A stretch of DNA of 64,000 nt from Actinoplanes philippinensis (GTDB lineage: Bacteria > Actinomycetota > Actinomycetes > Mycobacteriales > Micromonosporaceae), in assembly GCF_900113015.1 (NCBI RefSeq), contig NZ_FONV01000026.1, positions 1 to 64,000 on the forward strand, written 5' to 3'. A program made the position numbers and the translations under genes. This document shows positions 49,449-57,091 of the stretch, piece by piece. Position 1 is the stretch's first letter. Each line of letters opens with the position of its first letter. The notes below the pieces were generated by a model. It was not told the origin of the DNA, did no database searches, and saw only the letters and a list, made by a program, of their open reading frames with translations.

Positions 49449-50179
49449 ACGAAGTCGTCGCAGTCGACGCCTTCGGCCAGGCCGAGGCTGTCACCGTTGC
49501 AGAGGCGGATCGACGGAAGCGACCGGCTGCCCCAGAGGCGATTGACCGAGGTACGGAAGGTCGCGGTTCCCGGGCTGCACAAAGCCCCGACGGTGTGCCA
49601 TTCGATGCCGTCGGCGGGCCCGTTGCGGGTCGACTGGAACACGCCGCATGGCGCCCGCCCGGTGACCTTGAGCGTGACGGTGATCTGCGAGGAGCCCTTC
49701 GCCGTGGTGTAGACACCGGAGGCGACGGCACCGGGAACGGCCACCCGGAACGGCAGGTTCGCCGCCCGCGCAAGCCGCCCCGCGTCTGCTGACGCAGGCG
49801 TCCCCGCAGCAGCGCCCTGACCGCCGGCATCCTTGCCGGCAACGCCCGATCCGGCCACTCTCCGACCAGCAACGTCTCGGCCACCAACGTCCCGGCCGGC
49901 CACACCCTGGCCACCAACGACGTCCCGGCCGGCCACACCTTTGCCGGCACCAGCCCGGCCGGCGATGCCCTTGGCGCCGGCGCCCTGATCGGCGGCGCTC
50001 TTGCTGACGGCGGTCGCCGTTCCCTGCCCGGCGAAGGCGTCGTTCTCCGGCGGCTCGCCGTCGGCCTGGGCGGAACGGGTCAGTTCCTGAACCGCGGCGG
50101 TCGCGGTCGCGGGAAGGATGAGCAGGGTCGAAGCGACGATGACGCCGCTCATGACGCGAAAGGTCAGGGACTTCTTCAT
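49430..50179 (-). CDS. Secreted protein with Gly/Ala/Val-rich repeat region
   Basis: 249 residues. The ATG at 50179 gives a signal peptide (MKKSLTFRVMSGVIVASTLL, ending ATATAA). Residues about 60-130 are low-complexity: repeated GVAGRDV-, VGGQGVAG- and GGRDVAGR-like words rich in Gly, Ala and Val. The C-terminal part (about 140-249) is folded, with four Cys (APCGVF, ALCSPG, RLCNGD, VDCDDF), probably disulfide-bonded. The family is unknown. Its last codons lie in the 62-bp repeat array. Confidence 0.75.
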   Translation of the reverse strand: MKKSLTFRVMSGVIVASTLLILPATATAAVQELTRSAQADGEPPENDAFAGQGTATAVSKSAADQGAGAKGIAGRAGAGKGVAGRDVVGGQGVAGRDVGGRDVAGRRVAGSGVAGKDAGGQGAAAGTPASADAGRLARAANLPFRVAVPGAVASGVYTTAKGSSQITVTLKVTGRAPCGVFQSTRNGPADGIEWHTVGALCSPGTATFRTSVNRLWGSRSLPSIRLCNGDSLGLAEGVDCDDFVPPRGA

Positions 50180-50270
50180 CGCCTTCTCCCGGTGCCGGCT
50201 GTTTTTCCGGCACCATCGTGGCGACAGCCCGTACCTATAAATCAGCAAATCGCCGTCAGTTTCGGACATT

Positions 50271-50804
50271 TCACCCGAAGGAGGTCGCGTCCACCCACCG
50301 TCTCATGCAGACCCGCGGCCACCGGTCGAGCCCCAGCGCACCCTCATGCTCCCGAACCGCCCGAAGCTCCGGCATGATCACCGCATCGTCCATCACCTCG
50401 AACCCGCACCGCCCGTAGTACGGCGCGTTCCAGGCCACGTCGGCAAAGGTCGTGAGAGTGAGCGCGGGAGCACCGACCTCCACGGCATAATTCGCCGCCC
50501 GATCGAGCAGCAGCCGCCCGATCCCCCGCCGCGAGAACTGTGGATCGACCGAGACCTGCTCGATGTGGACGTTCCCGTCGACCATGTCCGCGATCAGATA
50601 CCCCAGCAGAACCCCGTCCGCGGGCACACGCTCCTCAGCGACCCAGGCCCGGCCCGCGGTCACATAGCCGGACAGCACCTCGATCGAGAACGGCTCGTCG
50701 TCGGCGATCTCCGGCATACCGACCTCACGGAAGAGAACACCGGCGGCCCGCTCGATCTCCTGCAGCGCCGGCAGTTCGCCGAGGCGCGCTTCCCTGATCC
50801 GCAT
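50271..50804 (-). CDS. GNAT-family N-acetyltransferase
   Basis: 177 residues. MRIREARLGELPALQEIERAAG, IEQVSVDPQFSRRGIGRLLLDRAANYA (acetyl-CoA loop RRGIGR) and WNAPYYGRCGFEVMDDA are the A, B and last-strand elements of the fold. The substrate is unknown. It lies 68 bp after paaE in the same direction and may be read through from the paa operon, but no functional link is evident. Confidence 0.87.
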   Translation of the reverse strand: MRIREARLGELPALQEIERAAGVLFREVGMPEIADDEPFSIEVLSGYVTAGRAWVAEERVPADGVLLGYLIADMVDGNVHIEQVSVDPQFSRRGIGRLLLDRAANYAVEVGAPALTLTTFADVAWNAPYYGRCGFEVMDDAVIMPELRAVREHEGALGLDRWPRVCMRRWVDATSFG

Positions 50805-50872
50805 CCGCCCGATTCTGCTCCGCCCGCCCGCAGCCGTAACCCGATTTTCGGCTGCGCAGGACCCGCGCACCC

Positions 50873-51988
50873 TCACTGGTCGAAGTCGATCACCACCTTG
50901 GGCGAGGCGGGCAGGGACTGGCAGGTCAGGACGAACCCGGCGTCGACTTCGGCCTGCTCCAGGGCGAAGTTGCGCCGCATCGTCACCTCGCCGTCGGTGA
51001 CGCGCGCCCGGCACGTCCCGCAGACCCCGCCCTTGCAGGCGAACGGCAGGTCCGGCCGCGACTTCTGGGCTCCGTCGAGCAGGGTCACACCGTCCGGCAC
51101 CGGTACGGTCGTCCGCCGCCCGTCGAGCACCACGGTGACGTCACTGGTCGGCCCGTCCACGAGCGCTTCCGGCCGCACCGGCGGAGGTGGCGCCTCGTCC
51201 ACCCAGAAGAGTTCCCGATGGACCCGCCCGGCCGGCACCCCGAGCTCGCCGAGCACCGTGGTCGCATCGGTGACCATCCCGAACGGCCCGCACAGCCACC
51301 AATGGTCGACCGCCGGCACGTCCACCAGCAGCGGCACCAGCTCCCGCAGTCGTTGCGCGTCGAGCCGCCCGCTGAACAGCTCGGACTCCCGCGCCTCCCG
51401 GGACAGCACGTGCACCAGCTCGAGCCGATCCGGATACCGGTCCTTCAGGTCGGCCAGCTCCTCCGCGAACATGACCGTGTCGGCCCGCCGATTGCCGTAG
51501 AAGAGGGTGACCTCGGCCCCGCCGAGCACCGCAACCCCGGCGGACGGGCGCCGCCCGGCGCGCCCCAGCCAACCCGCCGGCGGCGAGGCACCGGCACGGG
51601 ATCGCTCCAGGAGGGACGCCGCGATGGACAGGACCGGAGTGATGCCCGACCCGGCGGCGATCAGCACATGCCGGCCACCGGCGGCGAGGTCGGGTGTGAA
51701 CGTCCCCGTCGGCGGGGCGACGTCGACCAGGTCACCGGGCCGAAGATCGTGCACGATCCACCGGGAGATCACGCCGCCCGGCACCTCCCGCACACCGATC
51801 CGCGGCGCGGCCCCGGCCGGCGCGCAGATCGAGTAGGTACGCCGTTCGCCGTCGCGGCGCACGGTCAGCGACTGCCCCGGCCCGAACCGGAACGCCGACG
51901 ACAACTCGGGCGGGACCTCGAACGTGACGGCGACCGCGTCCGCGCACAACCGGTCGATCCCGGCGACCCGCAGTGGATGAAAGGGCAT
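50873..51988 (-). CDS. paaE: Phenylacetyl-CoA epoxidase reductase subunit PaaE
   Basis: 371 residues. An FAD/NAD(P) ferredoxin reductase module (RRTYSICAPAG, LIAAGSGITPVLS, WWLCGPFGMV) is fused to a C-terminal plant-type [2Fe-2S] domain (FACKGGVCGTCRA, later LTCQ). It passes electrons from NADPH to the diiron centre of PaaAC during epoxidation of the phenylacetyl-CoA ring. It carries an insert of about 30 residues (ERSRAGASPPAGWLGRAG) in the reductase module. It begins 2 bp past the paaD stop and is the last gene of paaN-A-B-C-D-E. Confidence 0.92.
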   Translation of the reverse strand: MPFHPLRVAGIDRLCADAVAVTFEVPPELSSAFRFGPGQSLTVRRDGERRTYSICAPAGAAPRIGVREVPGGVISRWIVHDLRPGDLVDVAPPTGTFTPDLAAGGRHVLIAAGSGITPVLSIAASLLERSRAGASPPAGWLGRAGRRPSAGVAVLGGAEVTLFYGNRRADTVMFAEELADLKDRYPDRLELVHVLSREARESELFSGRLDAQRLRELVPLLVDVPAVDHWWLCGPFGMVTDATTVLGELGVPAGRVHRELFWVDEAPPPPVRPEALVDGPTSDVTVVLDGRRTTVPVPDGVTLLDGAQKSRPDLPFACKGGVCGTCRARVTDGEVTMRRNFALEQAEVDAGFVLTCQSLPASPKVVIDFDQ

Positions 51989-51989
51989 C

Positions 51990-52481
51990 TCAGATCTCCC
52001 GCACGTGTTCGAACGGTTCCCGGCACGCGGGGCATCGGCGCAGCTCACGGCACGCGGTGGCCCCGAACGCGGCGAGCACCTCGGTGGACGGCTGCCCGCA
52101 TCGGGGGCAGGCGACCGCGGTCCGCACGCCGAGGGTGAGCGGGATCGGCCCCGCCGCACGTGCGGGCGCGGCGCCGGGCGGGGCGATCCCGGCCTCGGCG
52201 AGTTTGCGCCGGCCGGTCTCGCTGATCCAGTCGGTGGTCCAGGCGGGCGCCAGCACGGTGCGCACTTCGGCCCGCCCGAACCCGGCCCGCCGCAACGCCA
52301 CGTGGATGTCGCCGCGGATCGTCTCCATGGCCGGGCACCCCGAATAGGTCGGCGTGATGGTCACCACGACACCGTCGCCGTCCTGCTGGACATCCCGCAC
52401 GATCCCCAGCTCGGCGAGCGTCAGCATGGGCAGCTCCGGGTCGACCACCGCCGCGACCACGTCGGCCGCCGTCGCCGTCAC
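51990..52481 (-). CDS. paaD: Phenylacetyl-CoA epoxidase assembly protein PaaD
   Basis: 163 residues. The N-terminal part is a DUF59/MIP18-like iron-sulfur assembly domain (VDPELPMLTLAELGIVRDV, ITPTYSGCPAMETI); the C-terminal part is a four-Cys zinc-like site (CPRCGQPS ... CPAC). PaaD helps mature the Fe-S cluster of the epoxidase reductase. The GTG start overlaps the paaC stop (GTGA, 52478-52481). The order between paaC and paaE is standard. Confidence 0.92.
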   Translation of the reverse strand: MTATAADVVAAVVDPELPMLTLAELGIVRDVQQDGDGVVVTITPTYSGCPAMETIRGDIHVALRRAGFGRAEVRTVLAPAWTTDWISETGRRKLAEAGIAPPGAAPARAAGPIPLTLGVRTAVACPRCGQPSTEVLAAFGATACRELRRCPACREPFEHVREI

Positions 52482-53368
52482 CAGGCACCCCCGGGAACCG
52501 ACCGGGCCAGCCCCTGCATCTCGTCGAGGATCTCCCCCAGCTCCGGCCCGTGCACCCCGTCCCGCCCGCCCGCGGGAGCACCGGTGGAGGACGTGACAGC
52601 CGGAGCGGCGGCCGGGTCCAGGGTCGCGGTGGTCAGGACATACGCCCAGATGTCGTCGAAGGTGGCCCGCAACCCGGCCGGGTCCACGGCGACGCCCTCC
52701 GCGGCGAGCCGGGTCTCCACCGGATGTGGCTGGAACAGTTCGCCGAGCACTGGCGTCAGCGCGTCGACGGCCGCCGCCATCCGCTGCCGGGACACGCCGG
52801 TCCCGTCACCGAGGCGGACCACCCACTGGGCCGCGTAGTCCCGGTGATAGGTCACCTCCTTGACGCCCTTGGCCGCGATCGCCGCCAGCATCGGATCCCG
52901 GGAGCCGGTGAGCTGCTGCAACAGCTCGAGCCGCCACACCGAGAAGGCGCAGAGCCGGGCCACGAGATGCGCGAAGTCGTCGTCGCCGCGCTCGGCGAGC
53001 CGCACGTTACGGAACTCGGCCACCTCCCGGCGCATGGCCAGCGCGTCCTCGTCACGGCCGCGGCCCTCGGCGGCGCCGGCCCGGGTGAGCAGCAGGCGGG
53101 CCTGGCCGAGCAGGTCGAGGCCGATGTTGGCGAGGGCCAGCTCGTCCTCCAGCTCCGGCGCACGGGTGATCCACTGCTGCAGGCGGTGCGACAGGATGAG
53201 GGCGTCGTCGCCGAGCATCAGGCAGTACGCGGCGAGGTCTTCCCGGTCCACCCCGTCGGGCAGGTCGCCGGGCACGCCGGCCAGCGGATCGCTGAACCCG
53301 GTCCCGTACGCCCAGCGGGCATCGTCCTCATGATCGGTGAGCGCGTCGTACGCGTCGTCGAATGCCAT
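52478..53368 (-). CDS. paaC: Phenylacetyl-CoA epoxidase structural subunit PaaC
   Basis: 296 residues, ferritin-like helices without a full diiron site: AAYCLMLGDDALILSHRLQQW, EDELALANIGLDLLGQARLLL, LARLCAFSVWRLELLQQLTGS and VKEVTYHRDYAAQWVVRLGDG match PaaC. It pairs with catalytic PaaA. It ends with a GTGA overlap into paaD. Its last about 40 residues (PAAAPAVTSSTGAPAGG) contain a disordered Pro/Ala insertion. The start is 9 bp after paaB. Confidence 0.92.
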   Translation of the reverse strand: MAFDDAYDALTDHEDDARWAYGTGFSDPLAGVPGDLPDGVDREDLAAYCLMLGDDALILSHRLQQWITRAPELEDELALANIGLDLLGQARLLLTRAGAAEGRGRDEDALAMRREVAEFRNVRLAERGDDDFAHLVARLCAFSVWRLELLQQLTGSRDPMLAAIAAKGVKEVTYHRDYAAQWVVRLGDGTGVSRQRMAAAVDALTPVLGELFQPHPVETRLAAEGVAVDPAGLRATFDDIWAYVLTTATLDPAAAPAVTSSTGAPAGGRDGVHGPELGEILDEMQGLARSVPGGAW

Positions 53369-53377
53369 GCCCGCCCC

Positions 53378-53665
53378 TCAGATGTGCGGTACGGAGTCGG
53401 GGATCGCGTAGTGCGTGGGATGCCGATACGCCTTGTCGCCGCTGGGCTCGAAGAACGACTCCTTGGCGGCCGGGTCGCTGGCCACGACGGCGTCGGACCG
53501 GACCACCCAGATGCTGACGCCCTCGTTGCGCCGCGTGTAGAGGTCGCGGGCGTGGTGCAGCGCCATCTCGTGGTCGGCGGCCCGCAGCGAACCGACGTGC
53601 ACATGGTTGAGACCGCGCTTGGCTCGCACGAACACCTCGAACAGCGGCCACTCGTGACTGGTCAT
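53378..53665 (-). CDS. paaB: Phenylacetyl-CoA epoxidase subunit PaaB
   Basis: 95 residues: EWPLFEVFVRAKRGLNHVHVGSL, MALHHARDLYTRRNEGVSIWVV and PSGDKAYRHPTHYAIPDSVPHI are the conserved PaaB blocks. It is a small structural subunit bridging PaaAC heterodimers. The ATG overlaps the paaA stop by four bases. Confidence 0.94.
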   Translation of the reverse strand: MTSHEWPLFEVFVRAKRGLNHVHVGSLRAADHEMALHHARDLYTRRNEGVSIWVVRSDAVVASDPAAKESFFEPSGDKAYRHPTHYAIPDSVPHI

Positions 53666-54579
53666 GACATCCCTTTCGCCGCGTGTGCCGCGGCCGCCTC
53701 GCGCACCCATGCGCCGTCGGTGTCGGCCTCCCGCCGGCGGCGGATGCGCTGCTCGTTCATCGGGCCGTCGCCGGAGATGACCCGTTTCAGCTCGGCCCAG
53801 TCGGGCTCCCCGAAGTCGTGGTGGCCTCGCGCGGCGTTCCACCGCAGCTGGGGATCGGGCAGCGTGACGCCGAGGGCGGCGGCCTGCGGCACCGACATGT
53901 CGACGAACCGTTGCCGCAGCTCGTCGTTGGTGTGGCGTTTGATCTTCCAGGCCATCGACTGCGCCGTGTTCGGCGACTCGGCGTCGGGCGGCCCGAACAT
54001 CATCAGCGACGGCCACCACCAGCGGTCGACCGCGTCCTGCACCATGGCCCGCTGCTCATCGGTGCCGCGCATCATGGTCATCAGCAGCTCGTAGCCCTGC
54101 CGCTGATGGAACGACTCCTCCTTGCAGATCCGGATCATCGCCCGCGCGTAGGGACCGTAGGAGCTGCGGCAGAGCGGAACCTGGTTGCAGATGGCGGCGC
54201 CGTCGACGAGCCAGCCGATCACGCCGACGTCGGCGAACGACAGCGTCGGATAGTTGAAGATCGACGAGTACTTCTGCCGGCCCTCGATGAGCCGCCGCGT
54301 CAGGTCACCGCGGTCGGCGCCGAGGGTCTCGGCCGCCGAGTACAGATACAGCCCGTGGCCGGCCTCGTCCTGGACCTTGGCGAGCAGGATCGCCTTGCGG
54401 CGCAGGGTGGGCGCCCGGGTGATCCACTCCCCCTCCGGCTGCATGCCGATGATCTCGGAGTGCGCATGCTGCGCGATCTGCCGGATCATCGTCTTGCGGT
54501 AGCCCTCCGGCATCTCATCGGCCGGCTCGATCCGCTGATCCCGCGCGATCGCCTCGTCGAAGGTGGAGATGACCGTCAT
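53662..54579 (-). CDS. paaA: Phenylacetyl-CoA epoxidase catalytic subunit PaaA
   Basis: 305 residues. KVQDEAGHGLYLYSA and CKEESFHQRQGYELL hold the ExxH pairs that bind the diiron centre; SFADVGVIGWLVDGAAICNQVPLC and NDELRQRFVDMSVPQAAALG are strongly conserved in the family. It inserts one oxygen atom in phenylacetyl-CoA to give the 1,2-epoxide. The ATG overlaps the paaN stop (ATGA, 54576-54579). Confidence 0.95.
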   Translation of the reverse strand: MTVISTFDEAIARDQRIEPADEMPEGYRKTMIRQIAQHAHSEIIGMQPEGEWITRAPTLRRKAILLAKVQDEAGHGLYLYSAAETLGADRGDLTRRLIEGRQKYSSIFNYPTLSFADVGVIGWLVDGAAICNQVPLCRSSYGPYARAMIRICKEESFHQRQGYELLMTMMRGTDEQRAMVQDAVDRWWWPSLMMFGPPDAESPNTAQSMAWKIKRHTNDELRQRFVDMSVPQAAALGVTLPDPQLRWNAARGHHDFGEPDWAELKRVISGDGPMNEQRIRRRREADTDGAWVREAAAAHAAKGMS

Positions 54580-56243
54580 GACGACGACGCCACGTGACGA
54601 CGGGACTGGAGGGTGAAGAAGCGCCCCGCCACGAACCAGTCGTCGGTCAGCGAGGCGGTGGCCGCCGGGTTGGCCCCGGTGCCGTGCAGGTCGCTGAATG
54701 CCGCCGTCTGGTTGACGAACACCCCGCCGGTCAGGTTTTCCGACAGGTGCACCCCGGCGTCCAGAGCGGCCGACCGCGCGGCCTCGACAACGGCCGGCGA
54801 GGTGGAGTGGACCAGCGCGCTGAGAGCGCCGTGCGCCCGCACGGTCTCGGTGAAGACGGCGAGGCTGTGCGCGGTGGAGTCGGTGGTGATCAGATACGAC
54901 ACCGGCCCGAAGCACTCCCGGGTGTAGGTCTTCTCGTCGGCCGCGTCGAGCCGCACCACCACGGGGGTCCGGATGGTCGCCCCGGGGAACTGCTCGTCGC
55001 TGACGGCGGCCGACGGGTGCAGGACACCGGGCCCCGAGGCGGCCTCCTCGAGCCGCCCGAGCACGTGATCGTTGACGATCGCCCCGAGCGTCCCGGCGGC
55101 GCGGCGCGGGTCGCCGAGCAGCTTGTCGAGCGCGGCGGACAGGTCGGCGCCGAACGCGTCGGGGTCACGGTGGCCGGCGTCGGTCTCGATGCCGTCGCGC
55201 GGGACCAGGATGTTCTGCGGGGTGGTGCACATCTGCCCGCTGTAGAGCGAGAGTGAGAAGGCCAGGTTGCGCAGCAGGCCCTGGTAGTCGTCGGTGGAGT
55301 CGACGACGACCGTGTTGAGCCCCGATTTCTCGGTGTAGACGACGGCCTGCCGGGCGTTGGCCTCCAGCCAGTCGCCGAACTCGCTGGACCCGGTGAAGTC
55401 GACGATCCGCACGTCGGGGTGGGTGGCGAGGGTGCCGGCGATGTGGTCGCCCGGCTCCTCGGCGGCCAGGGTCACGACGTCGGGGTTGAGCCCGGCCTCG
55501 GCGAGGACCTGGCGGCAGACCTGCACGGTGATGGCGAGCGGCAGGACCGCCCCGGGGTGGGGCTTGACGATGACCGGGTTGCCGGTGACGAGGCTGGCGA
55601 ACAGGCCGGGAAAACCGTTCCACGTGGGGAAGGTGGTGCACCCGATGACGAGGCCGACGCCGCGGCCGACCACGGTCGCCGTCTTCTCCATGGCGAGGTC
55701 GCCCTTGGTCCACGAGGTCGTCGCGGGCAGCCGGGTGGTGGCCGACAGGGCGCAGGCGACGGCCTCGAGGCCGCGGTCGAGGGCGTGGGTGCCGCCGGCC
55801 TGGAACGCCATCACGAACGCCTGGCCGGTGGTGTGCTGCACGGCGTGGGCCAGCTCGAAGACGCGGGCGTGCAGGCGGGTGAGGATCTCGGCGGCGACCC
55901 CGGCCCGCCCGGCGGGCCCGGCGTCACGCCAGCCGGGGACGGCGGCGCGCGCGGCCGCGATCAGCGCGAGCGGGTCGGCCTTGGGATAGCTGACGCCCAG
56001 CTCGACATCATACGGCGAGCGCTCGGTGGCGACCGTGCCGACGGCGCCGGGCACGTCGACCGGGAACGGCTTGCCGAGCAGGGCGGTGAAGGCCCGGTCA
56101 CCGGCGGGCGCCGCCTCCTCGCCGTAGATCTTCTTGCTCGGCGACTCGGGGAACGCCGACCAGTAGTCACGTGCGGCGGCCGCCGAGACCGCGCGGTCCA
56201 GCAACTCGCGATGGGTCTGGTAGAGCTCAGCGGGACTCGTCAT
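54576..56243 (-). CDS. paaN: Phenylacetate-pathway aldehyde dehydrogenase PaaN
   Basis: 555 residues, aldehyde-dehydrogenase fold: TTFPTWNGFPGLFASLVTGN, FTGSSEFGDWLEANA and SLYSGQMCTTPQNILVP with the catalytic Cys. It should oxidise the ring-opened semialdehyde of the pathway. Unlike PaaZ of enterobacteria it lacks the fused enoyl-CoA hydratase (MaoC) domain, so the ring-opening hydrolase must be elsewhere. It is the first gene of the leftward operon. The ATG at 56243 avoids overlap with the operator; another ATG at 56252 lies inside it. Confidence 0.88.
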   Translation of the reverse strand: MTSPAELYQTHRELLDRAVSAAAARDYWSAFPESPSKKIYGEEAAPAGDRAFTALLGKPFPVDVPGAVGTVATERSPYDVELGVSYPKADPLALIAAARAAVPGWRDAGPAGRAGVAAEILTRLHARVFELAHAVQHTTGQAFVMAFQAGGTHALDRGLEAVACALSATTRLPATTSWTKGDLAMEKTATVVGRGVGLVIGCTTFPTWNGFPGLFASLVTGNPVIVKPHPGAVLPLAITVQVCRQVLAEAGLNPDVVTLAAEEPGDHIAGTLATHPDVRIVDFTGSSEFGDWLEANARQAVVYTEKSGLNTVVVDSTDDYQGLLRNLAFSLSLYSGQMCTTPQNILVPRDGIETDAGHRDPDAFGADLSAALDKLLGDPRRAAGTLGAIVNDHVLGRLEEAASGPGVLHPSAAVSDEQFPGATIRTPVVVRLDAADEKTYTRECFGPVSYLITTDSTAHSLAVFTETVRAHGALSALVHSTSPAVVEAARSAALDAGVHLSENLTGGVFVNQTAAFSDLHGTGANPAATASLTDDWFVAGRFFTLQSRRHVASSS

Positions 56244-56251
56244 GCCCTCCA

Positions 56252-56275
56252 TTAACCGCCCGATCGGTCGGTAAA
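56252..56275. promoter_or_regulatory. PaaR-type palindromic operator
   Basis: An 18-bp core ACCGCCCGATCGGTCGGT (56255-56272) is palindromic at all but one pair, and TT/AA flanks extend it to 24 bp. It sits between the divergent paaN operon and the TetR gene, as expected of an autoregulated TetR site that responds to phenylacetyl-CoA. Confidence 0.7.
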
Positions 56276-56296
56276 TCAAGCCGCTAGATTCTGCCT

Positions 56297-56887
56297 GTGG
56301 AGAACAGCCGACGCCGGGGCCGCCCGGGCCATGATCAGAGCGCGGTGCTGACCGCCGCCGTCCGGCTCTTCAACACCCACGGGTATGACGCGACCAGCAT
56401 GTTCGACATCGCCGAGTCGCTCGGGATCACCAAGTCGACGCTCTACCACCACGTCAGCGGCAAGGAGCAGCTGCTGACGATGGCCGTGGACCGGGCGCTC
56501 GGCGCGCTGGAGGAGGCCGCACGGGAGGCGCTCGACAGCCCCGACCCGGCGACCGTCCGCCTCCGGCGCCTGATCCGGCGCAGCGTCCTGGTGCTCGCCG
56601 AGCGTCTGGAGTTCGTCACCCTGCTGTTGCGGGTGCACGGCAACACAGCGGCCGAGCAGCAGGCCGTGGACCGCCGCCGCGCCTTCGACCGGATCGTCAC
56701 CGATCTGGTGAAGCAGGCGCAGGCCGAGGGCGGGGTGCGCGCCGACGTGGACGCGGCGACCGCCGCCCGCCTGATCTTCGGCATGGTGAATTCGCTGATC
56801 GAATGGTACAAACCGGATCGCGGCGCCCCGGAATCGATTGCCGACACCGTTTCCGATCTCGCTTTCGACGGATTGCGCACGCACTGA
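56297..56887 (+). CDS. paaR: TetR-family regulator, probable PaaR
   Basis: 196 residues. The N-terminal HTH (VLTAAVRLFNTHGYDATSMFDIAESLGITKSTLYHHVSGKEQLL) is of the TetR type; the rest is a helical ligand domain (LRVHGNTAAEQQAVDRRRAFDRIV). Divergent from the paa operon with a palindromic operator between them, so it should repress it until phenylacetyl-CoA binds, as in Corynebacterium and Thermus PaaR (known of the family). The GTG at 56297 starts it. Confidence 0.88.
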   Translation: MENSRRRGRPGHDQSAVLTAAVRLFNTHGYDATSMFDIAESLGITKSTLYHHVSGKEQLLTMAVDRALGALEEAAREALDSPDPATVRLRRLIRRSVLVLAERLEFVTLLLRVHGNTAAEQQAVDRRRAFDRIVTDLVKQAQAEGGVRADVDAATAARLIFGMVNSLIEWYKPDRGAPESIADTVSDLAFDGLRTH

Positions 56888-57091
56888 CCCCCGTGCGGGG
56901 GATCGCCTGACACAGGTTTCTGTTGGCACCATCTGCGAACAACAGCGACGCTCTCTGTCGGACAGTTGTCCTCGCCGTGTCCGGCCACTGCCTAGGGTGG
57001 CCGCTGAGAGACAGCCAGCGATGCGCTATTTCGCGGTCCAGCATGCACAGAATGCGCCGAAAACAGGCTAACGAAAGCATAGGTGATCACC

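Noticed and set aside
48294..49712. 472-codon rightward frame crossing the repeat array
   Set aside because: It overlaps the TIGR03089 gene in another frame and then consists of translated 62-bp repeats; no start site or motif.
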